In this document: piece after piece, positions 8,957 through 17,000 of the stretch | How positions within the stretch are numbered: the first letter of the stretch is position 1 | How the letters are laid out: every line of letters begins with the position of its first letter | Assembly: GCF_020510665.1 (NCBI RefSeq) | Contig: NZ_CP075187.1 | Coordinates: 826,501-890,500, forward strand | From: Dechloromonas denitrificans | GTDB lineage: Bacteria; Pseudomonadota; Gammaproteobacteria; Burkholderiales; Rhodocyclaceae | Direction of reading: 5' to 3' | DNA length: 64,000 bases | Program-made: the position numbers and the translations under genes | The notes under the pieces: generated by a model | Databases searched by the model: none | What the model was told of the DNA's origin: nothing | What the model saw: only the letters and a program-made list of their open reading frames with translations

Positions 8957-9055
8957 GTCGTAGCTTTCCGGGGTGAGAGCCGTTGCTACAATAAGGTGTC
9001 ACCTTCGGGTGACGACCGAATCCAAGCCCGGCAGGGAAACCTGCCGGGCTTTCTT
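8957..9055 (+). ncRNA. tracrRNA for Cas9
   Basis: The trans-activating RNA pairs with the crRNA repeat and loads Cas9. The anti-repeat runs from 8960: GTAGCTTTCCGGGGTGAGAG (8960-8979) is an exact complement of the 3' half of the repeat, then after a bulge GTTGCTACAAT (8982-8992) pairs with the repeat's GTTGTAGC end. The bulged part and following AAGG strongly resemble the Neisseria tracrRNA. Next comes a GTCACC-TTCG-GGTGAC hairpin (8998-9013), then a perfect 12-bp terminator hairpin (9024-9051). The RNA is on the strand opposite to cas9. Ends are predicted from promoter and terminator. Confidence 0.93.
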
Positions 9056-9056
9056 A
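9024..9056 (+). terminator. tracrRNA terminator
   Basis: A perfect 12-bp stem, AAGCCCGGCAGG and CCTGCCGGGCTT, closes a GAAA loop and is followed by TTCTTATTTT. It doubles as the 3' structural hairpin of the tracrRNA. Confidence 0.9.
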
Positions 9057-9312
9057 TTTTCGCCACACAATATTTGAGTAACTAAGCAATATTGGTCGCA
9101 CCTGCGTGCATTCCAAGTATCAAGATCTCAGTTCCCCCAACTTCTGATTGGTTTTGGGATACGTTTTTACCGAGTGAAACCCCGCCATTGATTCCTTAAG
9201 TGCTGCACAGCAGGTAAGCGGTGTGTTTCCGTCTTGTTCTGGAAAGGTGGTTTAGGTTAGTAATGGCCGAACAGCTATTCTTTCCCATTCCCAAAGTTCA
9301 CGTTACCCAACC
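9057..9312. other. Intergenic region without recognisable gene
   Basis: About 255 bases between the tracrRNA terminator and the 3' end of the crotonase gene. It is more AT-rich than its surroundings and has no convincing coding frame, repeat or hairpin; I see no repeat-like remnant here. Confidence 0.5.
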
Positions 9313-10134
9313 TCAATCCGAAAAACTCGCCGCCCGTCGTTCGCGTTGGGCGAGCATGGCTTCGTTGAGGTCGCCCGAGAGCAGCATGGCGGCATTCCAG
9401 CTGGCGACGTGGTTGAGGCCGTCGGCTACGCTGTGTTCGCGGCTGTAGTTCATGACTTCCTTGAGGCCGCGGGTGGCCAGGGGGGATTTGGCGGCAATCG
9501 TCGCGGCCAGGGTGCGGACGCCTGCGGTCAACGCTTCCGGTGAGGCAAAAACGCGGTTAACCAGGCCGAGGCGTTCGGCTTCTGTGGCATCGACATTGCT
9601 CCCGGTGTAAGCCAGTTCACGGGCCATGCCGTCGCCGATCAGGCGCGGCAGGCGCTGCAGTGTGCCGACGTCGGCAACCATGCCGAGGTCGATTTCCTTG
9701 ATTGAAAAAATGGCTTCCGGTGAGGCGTAGCGCATGTCGCAACAGGTGACCAGATCGAGCGCGCCGCCGACGCAGGCGCCCTGGATCGCGGCGAGTACCG
9801 GTTTGCGGCAGCGTTCGAGGCTGCTCAGGCAATCCTGCAGATCGAGAATCAAGCGGCGCAGGGCTTCGCGGCTGCGTGCGCCGTCCGGGTGGGCGATGCG
9901 TTGCTGGATGCTGCCGAGCATGCTCAGGTCGATGCCGGCGCAGAAGTTGCGGCCTTCGCCGGCAAGGATGGCGACACGCGCTGCCGGCGTGGCGTCTACC
10001 CAGTCGAAGGCGAGGCGGATTTCCTGCCACATCGCATCGTTCATCGCGTTCGATTTGTCCGGCCGGTTGAGGCGGATTTCGGCAATGCCCTGATCGAGGC
10101 TGAGGGCGATAGTGGTCAGTGTGGGTTGTTGCAT
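9313..10134 (-). CDS. Crotonase-family protein, dienoyl-CoA isomerase-like
   Basis: Members of this family act on acyl-CoA thioesters in fatty acid breakdown. The sequence has the crotonase oxyanion-hole regions (GRNFCAGIDL and QGACVGGALDL). It also carries the run KEIDLGMVADVGTLQRLPR, which matches delta3,5-delta2,4-dienoyl-CoA isomerase, with acidic residues at the three expected positions (LDL, KEID, VADVG). The frame stays open to 10206, but the ATG at 10134 (MQQPTLTT) has a GGAG just upstream, so I use it; the product is 273 residues. It follows a DUF1330 gene and pduO on the same strand, 81 nt downstream. The substrate is unknown; general enoyl-CoA hydratase is the alternative. Confidence 0.85.
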   Translation of the reverse strand: MQQPTLTTIALSLDQGIAEIRLNRPDKSNAMNDAMWQEIRLAFDWVDATPAARVAILAGEGRNFCAGIDLSMLGSIQQRIAHPDGARSREALRRLILDLQDCLSSLERCRKPVLAAIQGACVGGALDLVTCCDMRYASPEAIFSIKEIDLGMVADVGTLQRLPRLIGDGMARELAYTGSNVDATEAERLGLVNRVFASPEALTAGVRTLAATIAAKSPLATRGLKEVMNYSREHSVADGLNHVASWNAAMLLSGDLNEAMLAQRERRAASFSD

Positions 10135-10215
10135 GAGCTGTCTCCGTGTTTTTGTGCGGAGAAGCTTAACCGAAGCGGCGGCGCCCGGTGAAGTGGGGCG
10201 CCGCAATCGGTCTGG

Positions 10216-10500
10216 TCAATCGCTAAAGCTGGCCAGGACCAGATCGGCAGCCTGTTCGCGCAGCGGGATCAGGGCCTGGTATGCCGCCGACTGATACCAG
10301 CCATCGACCGAAGCCTGGTCGGGAAAGCGGATGACGACGGTATCGGTGTGGGCATGTTCGCCGGCCAGTACCTTCACGGTCAGGCCGCGAAAGACCAGTT
10401 CGGCCCCCCACGGGGCGATGGTTGCCGGCACCTGGGCGCGGTATTGCGCCCATTTGTCGGCATCCTTGACCGTGATGTGGCCGATGACGCAGGCGCTCAT
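10216..10500 (-). CDS. DUF1330 domain protein
   Basis: A 94-residue protein of the dimeric alpha/beta-barrel DUF1330 type, recognisable by the opening GHITVKDADKWAQYRAQVP and the segment VVIRFPDQASVDGWYQS-AAYQALIPLRE. The function of this family is not established. The chosen ATG at 10500 overlaps the pduO stop (ATGA), which favours it over the in-frame ATG eight codons upstream. This shows translational coupling with the cobalamin adenosyltransferase. Confidence 0.85.
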   Translation of the reverse strand: MSACVIGHITVKDADKWAQYRAQVPATIAPWGAELVFRGLTVKVLAGEHAHTDTVVIRFPDQASVDGWYQSAAYQALIPLREQAADLVLASFSD

Positions 10501-11096
10501 GCGGCGTTCTTGCCTTTTTGCCACAGCACATCGCCCCGGCCGCCGGCCCGGTTGAGGACGCGGCCGAGTACGAAGAGCAGGTCGGAGAGTCGATTGACGT
10601 AGCGGCGGGCGGCTTCGGAAAGCGCCTCGGCATTGTTCAGGCGCACCATTGAGCGCTCGGTGCGCCGGCAGATGGTGCGGCAGAGGTGGGCGATGGCCGC
10701 CGGGCGGGTGCCGCCGGGCAGGATGAATTCCTTGAGCATCGGCAGGTCGGCGTTGAAGTCTTCGACCAGTTCCTCAAGCCGGGCGACCTGGGCGTCCTTC
10801 ATCACGCTCATGCCGGGCAGGCATAGTTCGCCGCCAAGGTCGAACAGATCGTGCTGGATGTCGAGCAGGGCGGTGCGCACTTTTTCCGGCAACTCTTCGC
10901 AGAGCAGCAGGCCGAGGCTGGAGTTGAGTTCATCGACTTCGCCGATGGTGTCGATGCGCAGGCTGTCCTTGGTCGTCCGGCTACCGTCGCCGAGCCCGGT
11001 GGTGCCGGCGTCGCCGGTGCGGGTGACGATCTTCGAGAGGCGGTTGCCCTTGCGTTCGCTGCTTGTTTCTTGTTCGCTGTTCCCGGTGTTGCTCAC
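10497..11096 (-). CDS. pduO: PduO-type ATP:cob(I)alamin adenosyltransferase
   Basis: The enzyme transfers the adenosyl group of ATP to cob(I)alamin to make coenzyme B12 in the cytoplasm. The N-terminal ATP-binding signature KIVTRTGDAGTTGLGDGSR and the C-terminal helices with RRTERSMVRL and NRLSDLLFVLGRVLN are diagnostic of the PduO family. I start at a GTG at 11096 (199 residues) because GAGGAG lies about 8 nt upstream; the open frame continues to 11249 but that part lies in the divergent promoter and hyi. It is the first gene of a three-gene unit and is transcribed divergently from hyi. Confidence 0.9.
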   Translation of the reverse strand: MSNTGNSEQETSSERKGNRLSKIVTRTGDAGTTGLGDGSRTTKDSLRIDTIGEVDELNSSLGLLLCEELPEKVRTALLDIQHDLFDLGGELCLPGMSVMKDAQVARLEELVEDFNADLPMLKEFILPGGTRPAAIAHLCRTICRRTERSMVRLNNAEALSEAARRYVNRLSDLLFVLGRVLNRAGGRGDVLWQKGKNAA

Positions 11097-11123
11097 TGGT
11101 TTCTCCTCGTTGTTGTGCGCCGA

Positions 11124-11131
11124 ATTATACT
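11124..11131. promoter_or_regulatory. Overlapping divergent -10 elements
   Basis: The sequence ATTATACT gives TATAAT on the minus strand (11129-11124, for pduO) and TATACT on the plus strand (11126-11131, for hyi). Neither side has a good -35 hexamer. The two promoters, if real, would compete for the same bases. Confidence 0.4.
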
Positions 11132-11160
11132 GGCGGGCCCGGATACTGACTGTCATCGCC

Positions 11161-11934
11161 ATGCCAAAGTTCGCTGCCAATCTGAGTTTTCTGTTTGCCG
11201 ATGTTGCTTTTCCGGAGCGCTTCCAGCGAGCTGCCGCGGCCGGCTTCAAAGGCGTTGAATATCTCTTTCCCTACGATTATCCGGCGCATGATGTGGCCGA
11301 CTGGCTGAAGGCGGCCGATCTCGAACAGGTCCTGTTCAACCTCTCGCCCGGCGACTGGGCGGCCGGCGAGCGTGGCCTGGCCTGCCTGCCGCATCGTCAG
11401 GGCGAATTTGCCGAATCGGTCGAGCAGGCGATCAACTACGCGATGGTGCTCGATTGCGAGCGCCTGCACTGCATGGCTGGCCTGCGCCCGGCCGGGCATG
11501 ACGAGGCCGAGCTGGAGGAAACCTTCATCGCTAATCTGCGCTACGCCGCCGACCGTTGCGCCACGGTCGGCGTGACGCTGATGATTGAGCCGATCAACAG
11601 CCGCATCGACATGCCGGGCTACTGGCTGGACGACGTGGCCAAGGGATTTCGCCTGCTGGACGCGGTCGACCGCAGCAACGTCAAACTTCAGTACGACATC
11701 TATCACGCCCAGATCATCGCCGGCGATCTGGCCCGGACGCTGGAGGCCAATCTACACCGCATCGGCCATATCCAGATTGCCGATAACCCCGGCCGGCACG
11801 AACCGGGTAGCGGCGAGATCAACTATCCCTTCCTGTTCGAATTGCTTGATCGCCTCGGCTACGACGGCTGGGTCGGCTGCGAATACAAGCCGAAAACCAC
11901 CACCGAGGCCGGCCTTGGCTGGATGTCGGCATGA
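11161..11934 (+). CDS. hyi: Hydroxypyruvate isomerase
   Basis: The enzyme interconverts hydroxypyruvate and tartronate semialdehyde in glyoxylate assimilation. The 257-residue TIM-barrel protein starts MPKFAANLSFLFADVAFPER. It has the metal-binding and catalytic glutamates in LMIEPINSR and GCEYKPKT and the family motif DIYHAQ. The reading frame is open further upstream, but the homologous N-terminus begins at the ATG at 11161. The stop overlaps the ttuD start (ATGA), so this is the first gene of hyi-ttuD-glcDEF. Confidence 0.93.
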   Translation: MPKFAANLSFLFADVAFPERFQRAAAAGFKGVEYLFPYDYPAHDVADWLKAADLEQVLFNLSPGDWAAGERGLACLPHRQGEFAESVEQAINYAMVLDCERLHCMAGLRPAGHDEAELEETFIANLRYAADRCATVGVTLMIEPINSRIDMPGYWLDDVAKGFRLLDAVDRSNVKLQYDIYHAQIIAGDLARTLEANLHRIGHIQIADNPGRHEPGSGEINYPFLFELLDRLGYDGWVGCEYKPKTTTEAGLGWMSA

Positions 11935-13193
11935 CGCCGCGCGAGATTTTGCGCCGCTTGTTCGACGCGGCCATTGCCGCCGCCGATCCGGCTATCTGTG
12001 TGCCGCCGCATTTGCCACTGGACGACGGTGGCCGGCTGATCGTGATCGGAGCCGGCAAGGCATCGGCGGCGATGGCGCGGGCGGTCGAGCAGCATTGGTC
12101 CGGGCCGCTCGATGGCCTGGTCATCACGCGCTATGGCCATGGTGTGCCTTGTGAGCGCATCGAGATCGTCGAAGCCGCCCATCCGGTCCCCGATGCCGCC
12201 GGCGAGCGGGCGGCGGCGCGCATTCTCGACAAGTTGCGCGGCCTGAATGAAAACGACCGCGTGCTGGCGCTGATTTCCGGCGGCGGATCGGCCTTGCTTG
12301 CCGCCCCGGCCGAAGGCATTACGCTGGCCGAGAAGCGGGCACTCACCTCGGTGCTACTCAAGTCGGGGGCGAGCATTGGCGAGATCAACTGCGTGCGTAA
12401 ACACTTGTCTGCCAGCAAGGGCGGACGACTGGCGCTGGCCGCCTGGCCGGCACAACTATTGACGCTGGCCATTTCGGATGTGCCGGGCGACGTTCCGGCG
12501 GTCATCGCTTCCGGCCCGACGGTGGGTGATCCGAGCACTGCGCTCGATGCCCTGCGCGTACTCGACGCTTACGCCATTGACGTGTCTGAGCGGCTGCGCC
12601 AGCGCCTTGAAACGGGCGATCTGGAAACGCCCAAACCGGGTGATCCGCGTCTGGCGCGCAGCACCTTCCGGCTGATCGCCAGCCCACGGCAAATGTTGCA
12701 GGCCGCGGCCGATGCGGCGCAGCAAATGGGCATCACCCCGTTGATTCTCGGCGATGCGCTGGAGGGTGAGTCGCGTGAAGTTGGCAAGGTGCTGGCCGGT
12801 ATGGCGCGTTGCTGCGGTCAACACGATATTCCGGCCAAAAAGCCCTGCGTTCTGCTGTCTGGCGGCGAAACCACGGTGACGCTCAAGGGCGAAGGTCGGG
12901 GCGGGCGCAATACTGAATTCCTGCTCGGTCTGGCGCAGGCCCTCGATGCCGTGCCGGGTATTCATGCGCTGGCTGCCGACACTGATGGCATCGACGGCAG
13001 CGAAGACAATGCCGGTGCTTTTGTCGATCCATCGACGCTGCATCGGGCGCGTGGGTTGGGGCTCGATATCCGCCAGCATCTCGCGGTCAACGACGCCTGG
13101 GGCTATTTTTCCGGGCTGGACGATTTGCTGGTCACCGGACCAACGCGAACCAACGTCAATGACTTTCGTGCCATCCTCGTCGGATTAGAATAA
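11931..13193 (+). CDS. ttuD: Glycerate 2-kinase, MOFRL family
   Basis: Phosphorylates D-glycerate (2-kinase type) so that carbon from glycolate and glyoxylate enters glycolysis. The 420-residue protein has an N-terminal Rossmann-like region (VIGAGKASAAMARAVEQHW), the glycine motif LISGGGSALL, and the C-terminal MOFRL domain with LSGGETTVTLKGEGRGGRN and LAADTDGIDG. Coupled to hyi by an ATGA overlap and followed 8 nt later by glcD. A tartronate semialdehyde reductase, which would link Hyi to this kinase, is not in the window. Also annotated as hydroxypyruvate reductase/gckA in some genomes. Confidence 0.92.
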   Translation: MTPREILRRLFDAAIAAADPAICVPPHLPLDDGGRLIVIGAGKASAAMARAVEQHWSGPLDGLVITRYGHGVPCERIEIVEAAHPVPDAAGERAAARILDKLRGLNENDRVLALISGGGSALLAAPAEGITLAEKRALTSVLLKSGASIGEINCVRKHLSASKGGRLALAAWPAQLLTLAISDVPGDVPAVIASGPTVGDPSTALDALRVLDAYAIDVSERLRQRLETGDLETPKPGDPRLARSTFRLIASPRQMLQAAADAAQQMGITPLILGDALEGESREVGKVLAGMARCCGQHDIPAKKPCVLLSGGETTVTLKGEGRGGRNTEFLLGLAQALDAVPGIHALAADTDGIDGSEDNAGAFVDPSTLHRARGLGLDIRQHLAVNDAWGYFSGLDDLLVTGPTRTNVNDFRAILVGLE

Positions 13194-13201
13194 GGCTGAC
13201 C

Positions 13202-14683
13202 ATGACGCTTTCCGATTCCGTCTTCACGACCGACCGCGCGGCGCTGGCAACGCGCCTGAAAATGATCCTGCCGGCGCATTGCCTGCTGACCGATGAGGAG
13301 GATTTGCGGCCTTACGAATGCGATGGCCTGACCGCCTATCGCGAACTGCCGATGGCGGTTTGTCTGCCGGAGAGCGAGGTGCAGGTCATCGACGTGCTGC
13401 GCACCTGCCACCAGTTGGGCGTGCCGGTGGTGGCGCGCGGGGCCGGCACCGGCTTGTCCGGCGGGGCGATGCCGCATGCCCAGGGCGTCGTCTTGTCGAT
13501 GGCCCGATTCAACAAGATTTTGCAGGTCGACCGCAGCGCCCGGACAGCGGTCGTGCAACCCGGCGTGCGCAACCTCGCCGTGTCGGAAGCGGCCGCGCCG
13601 TTCGGGCTGTATTACGCGCCCGATCCGTCGTCGCAGATTGCCTGCACGCTGGGCGGCAACGTGGCCGAAAACTCAGGCGGCGTGCATTGCCTGAAGTACG
13701 GCCTGACCGTGCATAACGTCCTGCGCGTCCGGGTGGTCAGCATCGAGGGCGAGGTGTTCGAGATTGGTTCGGCCGCGCCGGATGCGCCCGGCTACGATCT
13801 GCTGGCGCTGGTCATCGGCTCCGAGGGTATGCTCGGCGTGGTCACCGAAGTGACCGTCAAGCTGGTGCCCAAGCCGGAACTGGCCCAGGTCGTCATGGCC
13901 TCGTTCGACGATGTGGCGCGGGCCGGCGATGCCGTTGCGGCGATCATCGCGGCCGGGATCATTCCGGCTGGTCTGGAAATGATGGACAAACCGGCGACGG
14001 CCGCCGTCGAGCCTTACGTCAAGGCCGGCTACGACCTCGATGCAGCGGCCATTCTGTTGTGCGAATCGGACGGCACGCCGGAGGAGGTTGCCGAGGAGAT
14101 TTCGCGCGTGACGGCGGTGTTGACCGCGGCAGGGGCGCGCGACATTCGTGTGTCGCAATCGGAGGCCGAGCGCCTGCGTTTCTGGGCCGGGCGCAAGGCC
14201 GCCTTTCCGGCGGTCGGGCGAATCACGCCGGATTATTACTGCATGGATGGCACCATTCCGCGCAAACGGCTGGCCGAGATGCTGGCGGCGATTGCGGCGA
14301 TGGAAAGCAAATACCAGTTGCGTTGCGCCAATGTCTTTCATGCCGGTGACGGCAATCTGCACCCGCTGATCATGTACGACGCGGCCAAGCCCGGCGAATG
14401 GGCGCGGGCCGAAGCCTTCGGGGCCGAAATTCTCGAACTCTCGGTCGCACTCGGCGGCTCGATTACCGGCGAACACGGTGTCGGCATCGAAAAAATCAAC
14501 CAGATGTGCGTCCAATACAGTGCGCCGGCGCTCGACGCCTTCCGTCGGATCAAGGCGGCGTTCGACGACAAGGGGCTGCTCAATCCCGGCAAGGCCATCC
14601 CCAGCCTGCATCGTTGTGCCGAATACGGGCGCATGCACGTGCATCGCGGCGATCTCAAATTTCCCGAACTGGAGCGTTTCTGA
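13202..14683 (+). CDS. glcD: Glycolate oxidase subunit GlcD (FAD-linked)
   Basis: The main flavoprotein subunit of membrane-associated glycolate dehydrogenase, oxidising glycolate to glyoxylate. The 493-residue protein carries the PCMH FAD-binding domain at about 50-230 (VARGAGTGLSGGAMPHA, GGNVAENSGGVHCLKYG). The C-terminal FAD-linked oxidase domain has FHAGDGNLHP and SITGEHGVGIEK with the conserved histidines. Its TGA overlaps the glcE ATG. With glcE and glcF next to it, the glycolate assignment is firm; a lactate dehydrogenase role is the alternative for isolated homologues. Confidence 0.95.
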   Translation: MTLSDSVFTTDRAALATRLKMILPAHCLLTDEEDLRPYECDGLTAYRELPMAVCLPESEVQVIDVLRTCHQLGVPVVARGAGTGLSGGAMPHAQGVVLSMARFNKILQVDRSARTAVVQPGVRNLAVSEAAAPFGLYYAPDPSSQIACTLGGNVAENSGGVHCLKYGLTVHNVLRVRVVSIEGEVFEIGSAAPDAPGYDLLALVIGSEGMLGVVTEVTVKLVPKPELAQVVMASFDDVARAGDAVAAIIAAGIIPAGLEMMDKPATAAVEPYVKAGYDLDAAAILLCESDGTPEEVAEEISRVTAVLTAAGARDIRVSQSEAERLRFWAGRKAAFPAVGRITPDYYCMDGTIPRKRLAEMLAAIAAMESKYQLRCANVFHAGDGNLHPLIMYDAAKPGEWARAEAFGAEILELSVALGGSITGEHGVGIEKINQMCVQYSAPALDAFRRIKAAFDDKGLLNPGKAIPSLHRCAEYGRMHVHRGDLKFPELERF

Positions 14684-15747
14684 TGCAGCTTGACGATCTG
14701 ATTGAGCGCATCAAGGCGGCATGTCAGGCGCATGCGCCGCTGCGCATTCGCGGTGCCGGCAGCAAGGATTTCTACGGCGGTATGCTGGCCGGTGAACTCT
14801 TCGATGTCGCTGCCTACGCCGGCATTCTGGCTTACGAGCCGACCGAGCTGTACATCACGGCACGCTGCGGCACACCGCTCGCCGAGATCGAGGCCGAGCT
14901 GGCCGGTAGAGGACAGATGCTGGCCTTTGAGCCGCCCCATTTCGGCGCGGCGACGCTCGGCGGTTGCATCGCTGCCGGCCTGTCCGGGCCGCGCCGGATG
15001 ACCTCCGGTGGCGTGCGTGATTTCGTACTTGGCGCAAAACTGATCGACGGCACCGGGCAGGTGCTCGATTTCGGTGGTCAGGTGATGAAAAACGTCGCCG
15101 GCTACGATGTGTCGCGACTCCTTGCCGGCAGTTTGGGAACGCTGGGCCTGATCGCCGAAGCGACGCTCAAGGTGCTGCCCCGGCCGGTTGCCGAACAGAC
15201 GCTGTGTTTTGACTTCGATGCGGCCGAAAGCATTGCCAAGCTGAATGAATGGGGTGGTCGTCCGCTGCCGATTTCGGCTTCCTTCTGGTTTGCCGACTGC
15301 CTGTACCTGCGTCTTTCCGGTGCGCAGGCGGCGGTCGATGCGGCGATCCGCGCGTTGGCCCAGGCCGGCGGTAAGCCGATTGCTGCGGTCGACGCCGCAA
15401 AACACTGGATTTCGGTGCGCGAACAGACGCATCCGGCGTTTGCTGCAGCAACGCTATGGCGTTGTGCCTTGCCGAGTACCGCACCGTTATCGTCCGATGA
15501 CAGCTTGCAGGCAATCGAGTGGGGTGGCGCCTTGCGCTGGTATGCCGACGCGCCGGATGGTTTGCGCAGCGAAGCGGCAGCATCCGGTGGCCATGCCGTG
15601 CTGTACCGTGCGGCCGAATCGAAACGCTGTCTCGACGGGGCGTTCGCGCCACTTTCGCCGGCCTTGCTGGCGCTGCACCGGCGGCTGAAAAAGTCTTTCG
15701 ATCCGAAAGGCATCCTCAATCCCGGTCGCCTTTACGCGGAGTTCTGA
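14683..15747 (+). CDS. glcE: Glycolate oxidase subunit GlcE (FAD-binding)
   Basis: The second flavin-binding subunit of the glycolate oxidase complex. The 354-residue protein is a shortened GlcD relative with one PCMH domain (LRIRGAGSKDFYGG near the start, FGAATLGGCIAAGLSG and GGQVMKNVAGYDVSRLLAGS). It ends with the oxidase-domain tail KSFDPKGILNPGRLY. Start and stop both overlap its neighbours (TGATG at each junction), so glcDEF are translationally coupled. Confidence 0.95.
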   Translation: MQLDDLIERIKAACQAHAPLRIRGAGSKDFYGGMLAGELFDVAAYAGILAYEPTELYITARCGTPLAEIEAELAGRGQMLAFEPPHFGAATLGGCIAAGLSGPRRMTSGGVRDFVLGAKLIDGTGQVLDFGGQVMKNVAGYDVSRLLAGSLGTLGLIAEATLKVLPRPVAEQTLCFDFDAAESIAKLNEWGGRPLPISASFWFADCLYLRLSGAQAAVDAAIRALAQAGGKPIAAVDAAKHWISVREQTHPAFAAATLWRCALPSTAPLSSDDSLQAIEWGGALRWYADAPDGLRSEAAASGGHAVLYRAAESKRCLDGAFAPLSPALLALHRRLKKSFDPKGILNPGRLYAEF

Positions 15748-17000
15748 TGGATACCCAGCTCGCCGATTTCATCCGTGATGCCCGCGCCGGGCAGCAAGCC
15801 GAGGCGATTTTGCGCAAATGCGTGCATTGCGGGTTTTGCACCGCGACCTGTCCGACCTATCAATTGCTCGGAGATGAACTGGACGGGCCGCGGGGGCGCA
15901 TCTATCTGATCAAGCAATTGCTGGAGGGCAAGGCGGTTACTGAAAAGACGCGGACGCACCTCGACCGTTGCCTGACCTGCCGTTCCTGCGAAACGACCTG
16001 TCCGTCAGGCGTCGAATACAGCCGTTTGCTCAACATCGGGCGCCAGATCGTCGAGCAGCGCCTGCCTCGCCCGCTGCGCGAAGCGGTGCCACGCAAGCTG
16101 TTGCGGGAAATCCTGCCACGTCCTGCCGTGTTTGGCGCACTGGTCAAGGTTGGGCGAACCCTGCGTCCGCTATTGCCGAACGCGCTGGCCGACAAACTGC
16201 CGCCCGAGTCTGCCGGCAAGACCGGTGCATGGCCGGTCGCCGCTCACGAGCGCCGCATGCTGGTGCTCGCCGGTTGCGCCCAGCCGGCGCTGGCCCCCAA
16301 TATCAACCGGGCAACCGCACGCGTTCTGGACCGTCTGGGGATCAGCCTGCTTGAGGAAGAAAAAGCAGGATGTTGCGGCGCCGTACGTTTTCATCTGAAT
16401 GACCAGTCTGCCGCGCTGGACGACATGCGCCGCAATATCGACGCCTGGTGGCCGCACGTCGAGGCAGGGGTCGAAGCGATTGTCGTCACGGCCTCGGGGT
16501 GTGGCGTCCAGGTTCGCGACTATGCCCATTTGCTGGCCGACGATCCGGTTTATGCGGCCAAGGCTGAGCGGGTCAGCGCCTTGTCGCGCGATCCGTCGGA
16601 AATACTGGTGGCCGAACGTGACACTTTGTTTCATCTTTTACGCCAGTCGGCTGTGCCGCAAGGTAAACTGGCGTTTCACTCGCCTTGTACCCTGCAGCAT
16701 GGTTTGAAGATCAAGGGCGTGATTGAAGAATTGCTGTGCGTTGCTGGTTTTGAGCTGACGCCAGTGGCCGATGCGCATTTGTGCTGCGGTTCGGCCGGAA
16801 CGTATTCCCTGCTGCAGCCTGAATTGTCGCAAAAGCTGCGCAACAACAAGCTGGTGGCGCTCAATGCCGGTTCGCCTCGGCAGGTTGCGACCGCCAATAT
16901 TGGTTGTCTCTGTCATTTGCAGGCTGGAAGCCTGTTGGCTGTCAGGCACTGGATCGAATTGATTGATGAGGTTTTGAATGAGCCGGGCTTCGGTATTTGA
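15747..17000 (+). CDS. glcF: Glycolate oxidase iron-sulfur subunit GlcF
   Basis: Carries electrons from the flavin subunits to the quinone pool at the membrane. The 417-residue protein has two 4Fe-4S cluster motifs near the N-terminus (CVHCGFCTATCP and CLTCRSCETTCPSGV). Two CCG-type cysteine-rich domains follow, visible as AGCCGAVRFH and HLCCGSAGTYS. The frame is open upstream of 15747 but the family N-terminus MDTQLADFIRDARAG begins there, overlapping the glcE stop. The downstream HDOD gene begins inside its last 23 nt. Confidence 0.95.
   Translation: MDTQLADFIRDARAGQQAEAILRKCVHCGFCTATCPTYQLLGDELDGPRGRIYLIKQLLEGKAVTEKTRTHLDRCLTCRSCETTCPSGVEYSRLLNIGRQIVEQRLPRPLREAVPRKLLREILPRPAVFGALVKVGRTLRPLLPNALADKLPPESAGKTGAWPVAAHERRMLVLAGCAQPALAPNINRATARVLDRLGISLLEEEKAGCCGAVRFHLNDQSAALDDMRRNIDAWWPHVEAGVEAIVVTASGCGVQVRDYAHLLADDPVYAAKAERVSALSRDPSEILVAERDTLFHLLRQSAVPQGKLAFHSPCTLQHGLKIKGVIEELLCVAGFELTPVADAHLCCGSAGTYSLLQPELSQKLRNNKLVALNAGSPRQVATANIGCLCHLQAGSLLAVRHWIELIDEVLNEPGFGI

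Noticed and set aside
1044..9055. Type II-A or II-B CRISPR subtype
   Set aside because: No csn2 or cas4 follows cas2; the Cas9 size, repeat and tracrRNA resemble Neisseria II-C.
10633..11160. In-frame extension of hyi upstream of its ATG
   Set aside because: It lies antisense to pduO and the divergent promoter, and the family N-terminus is at 11161.
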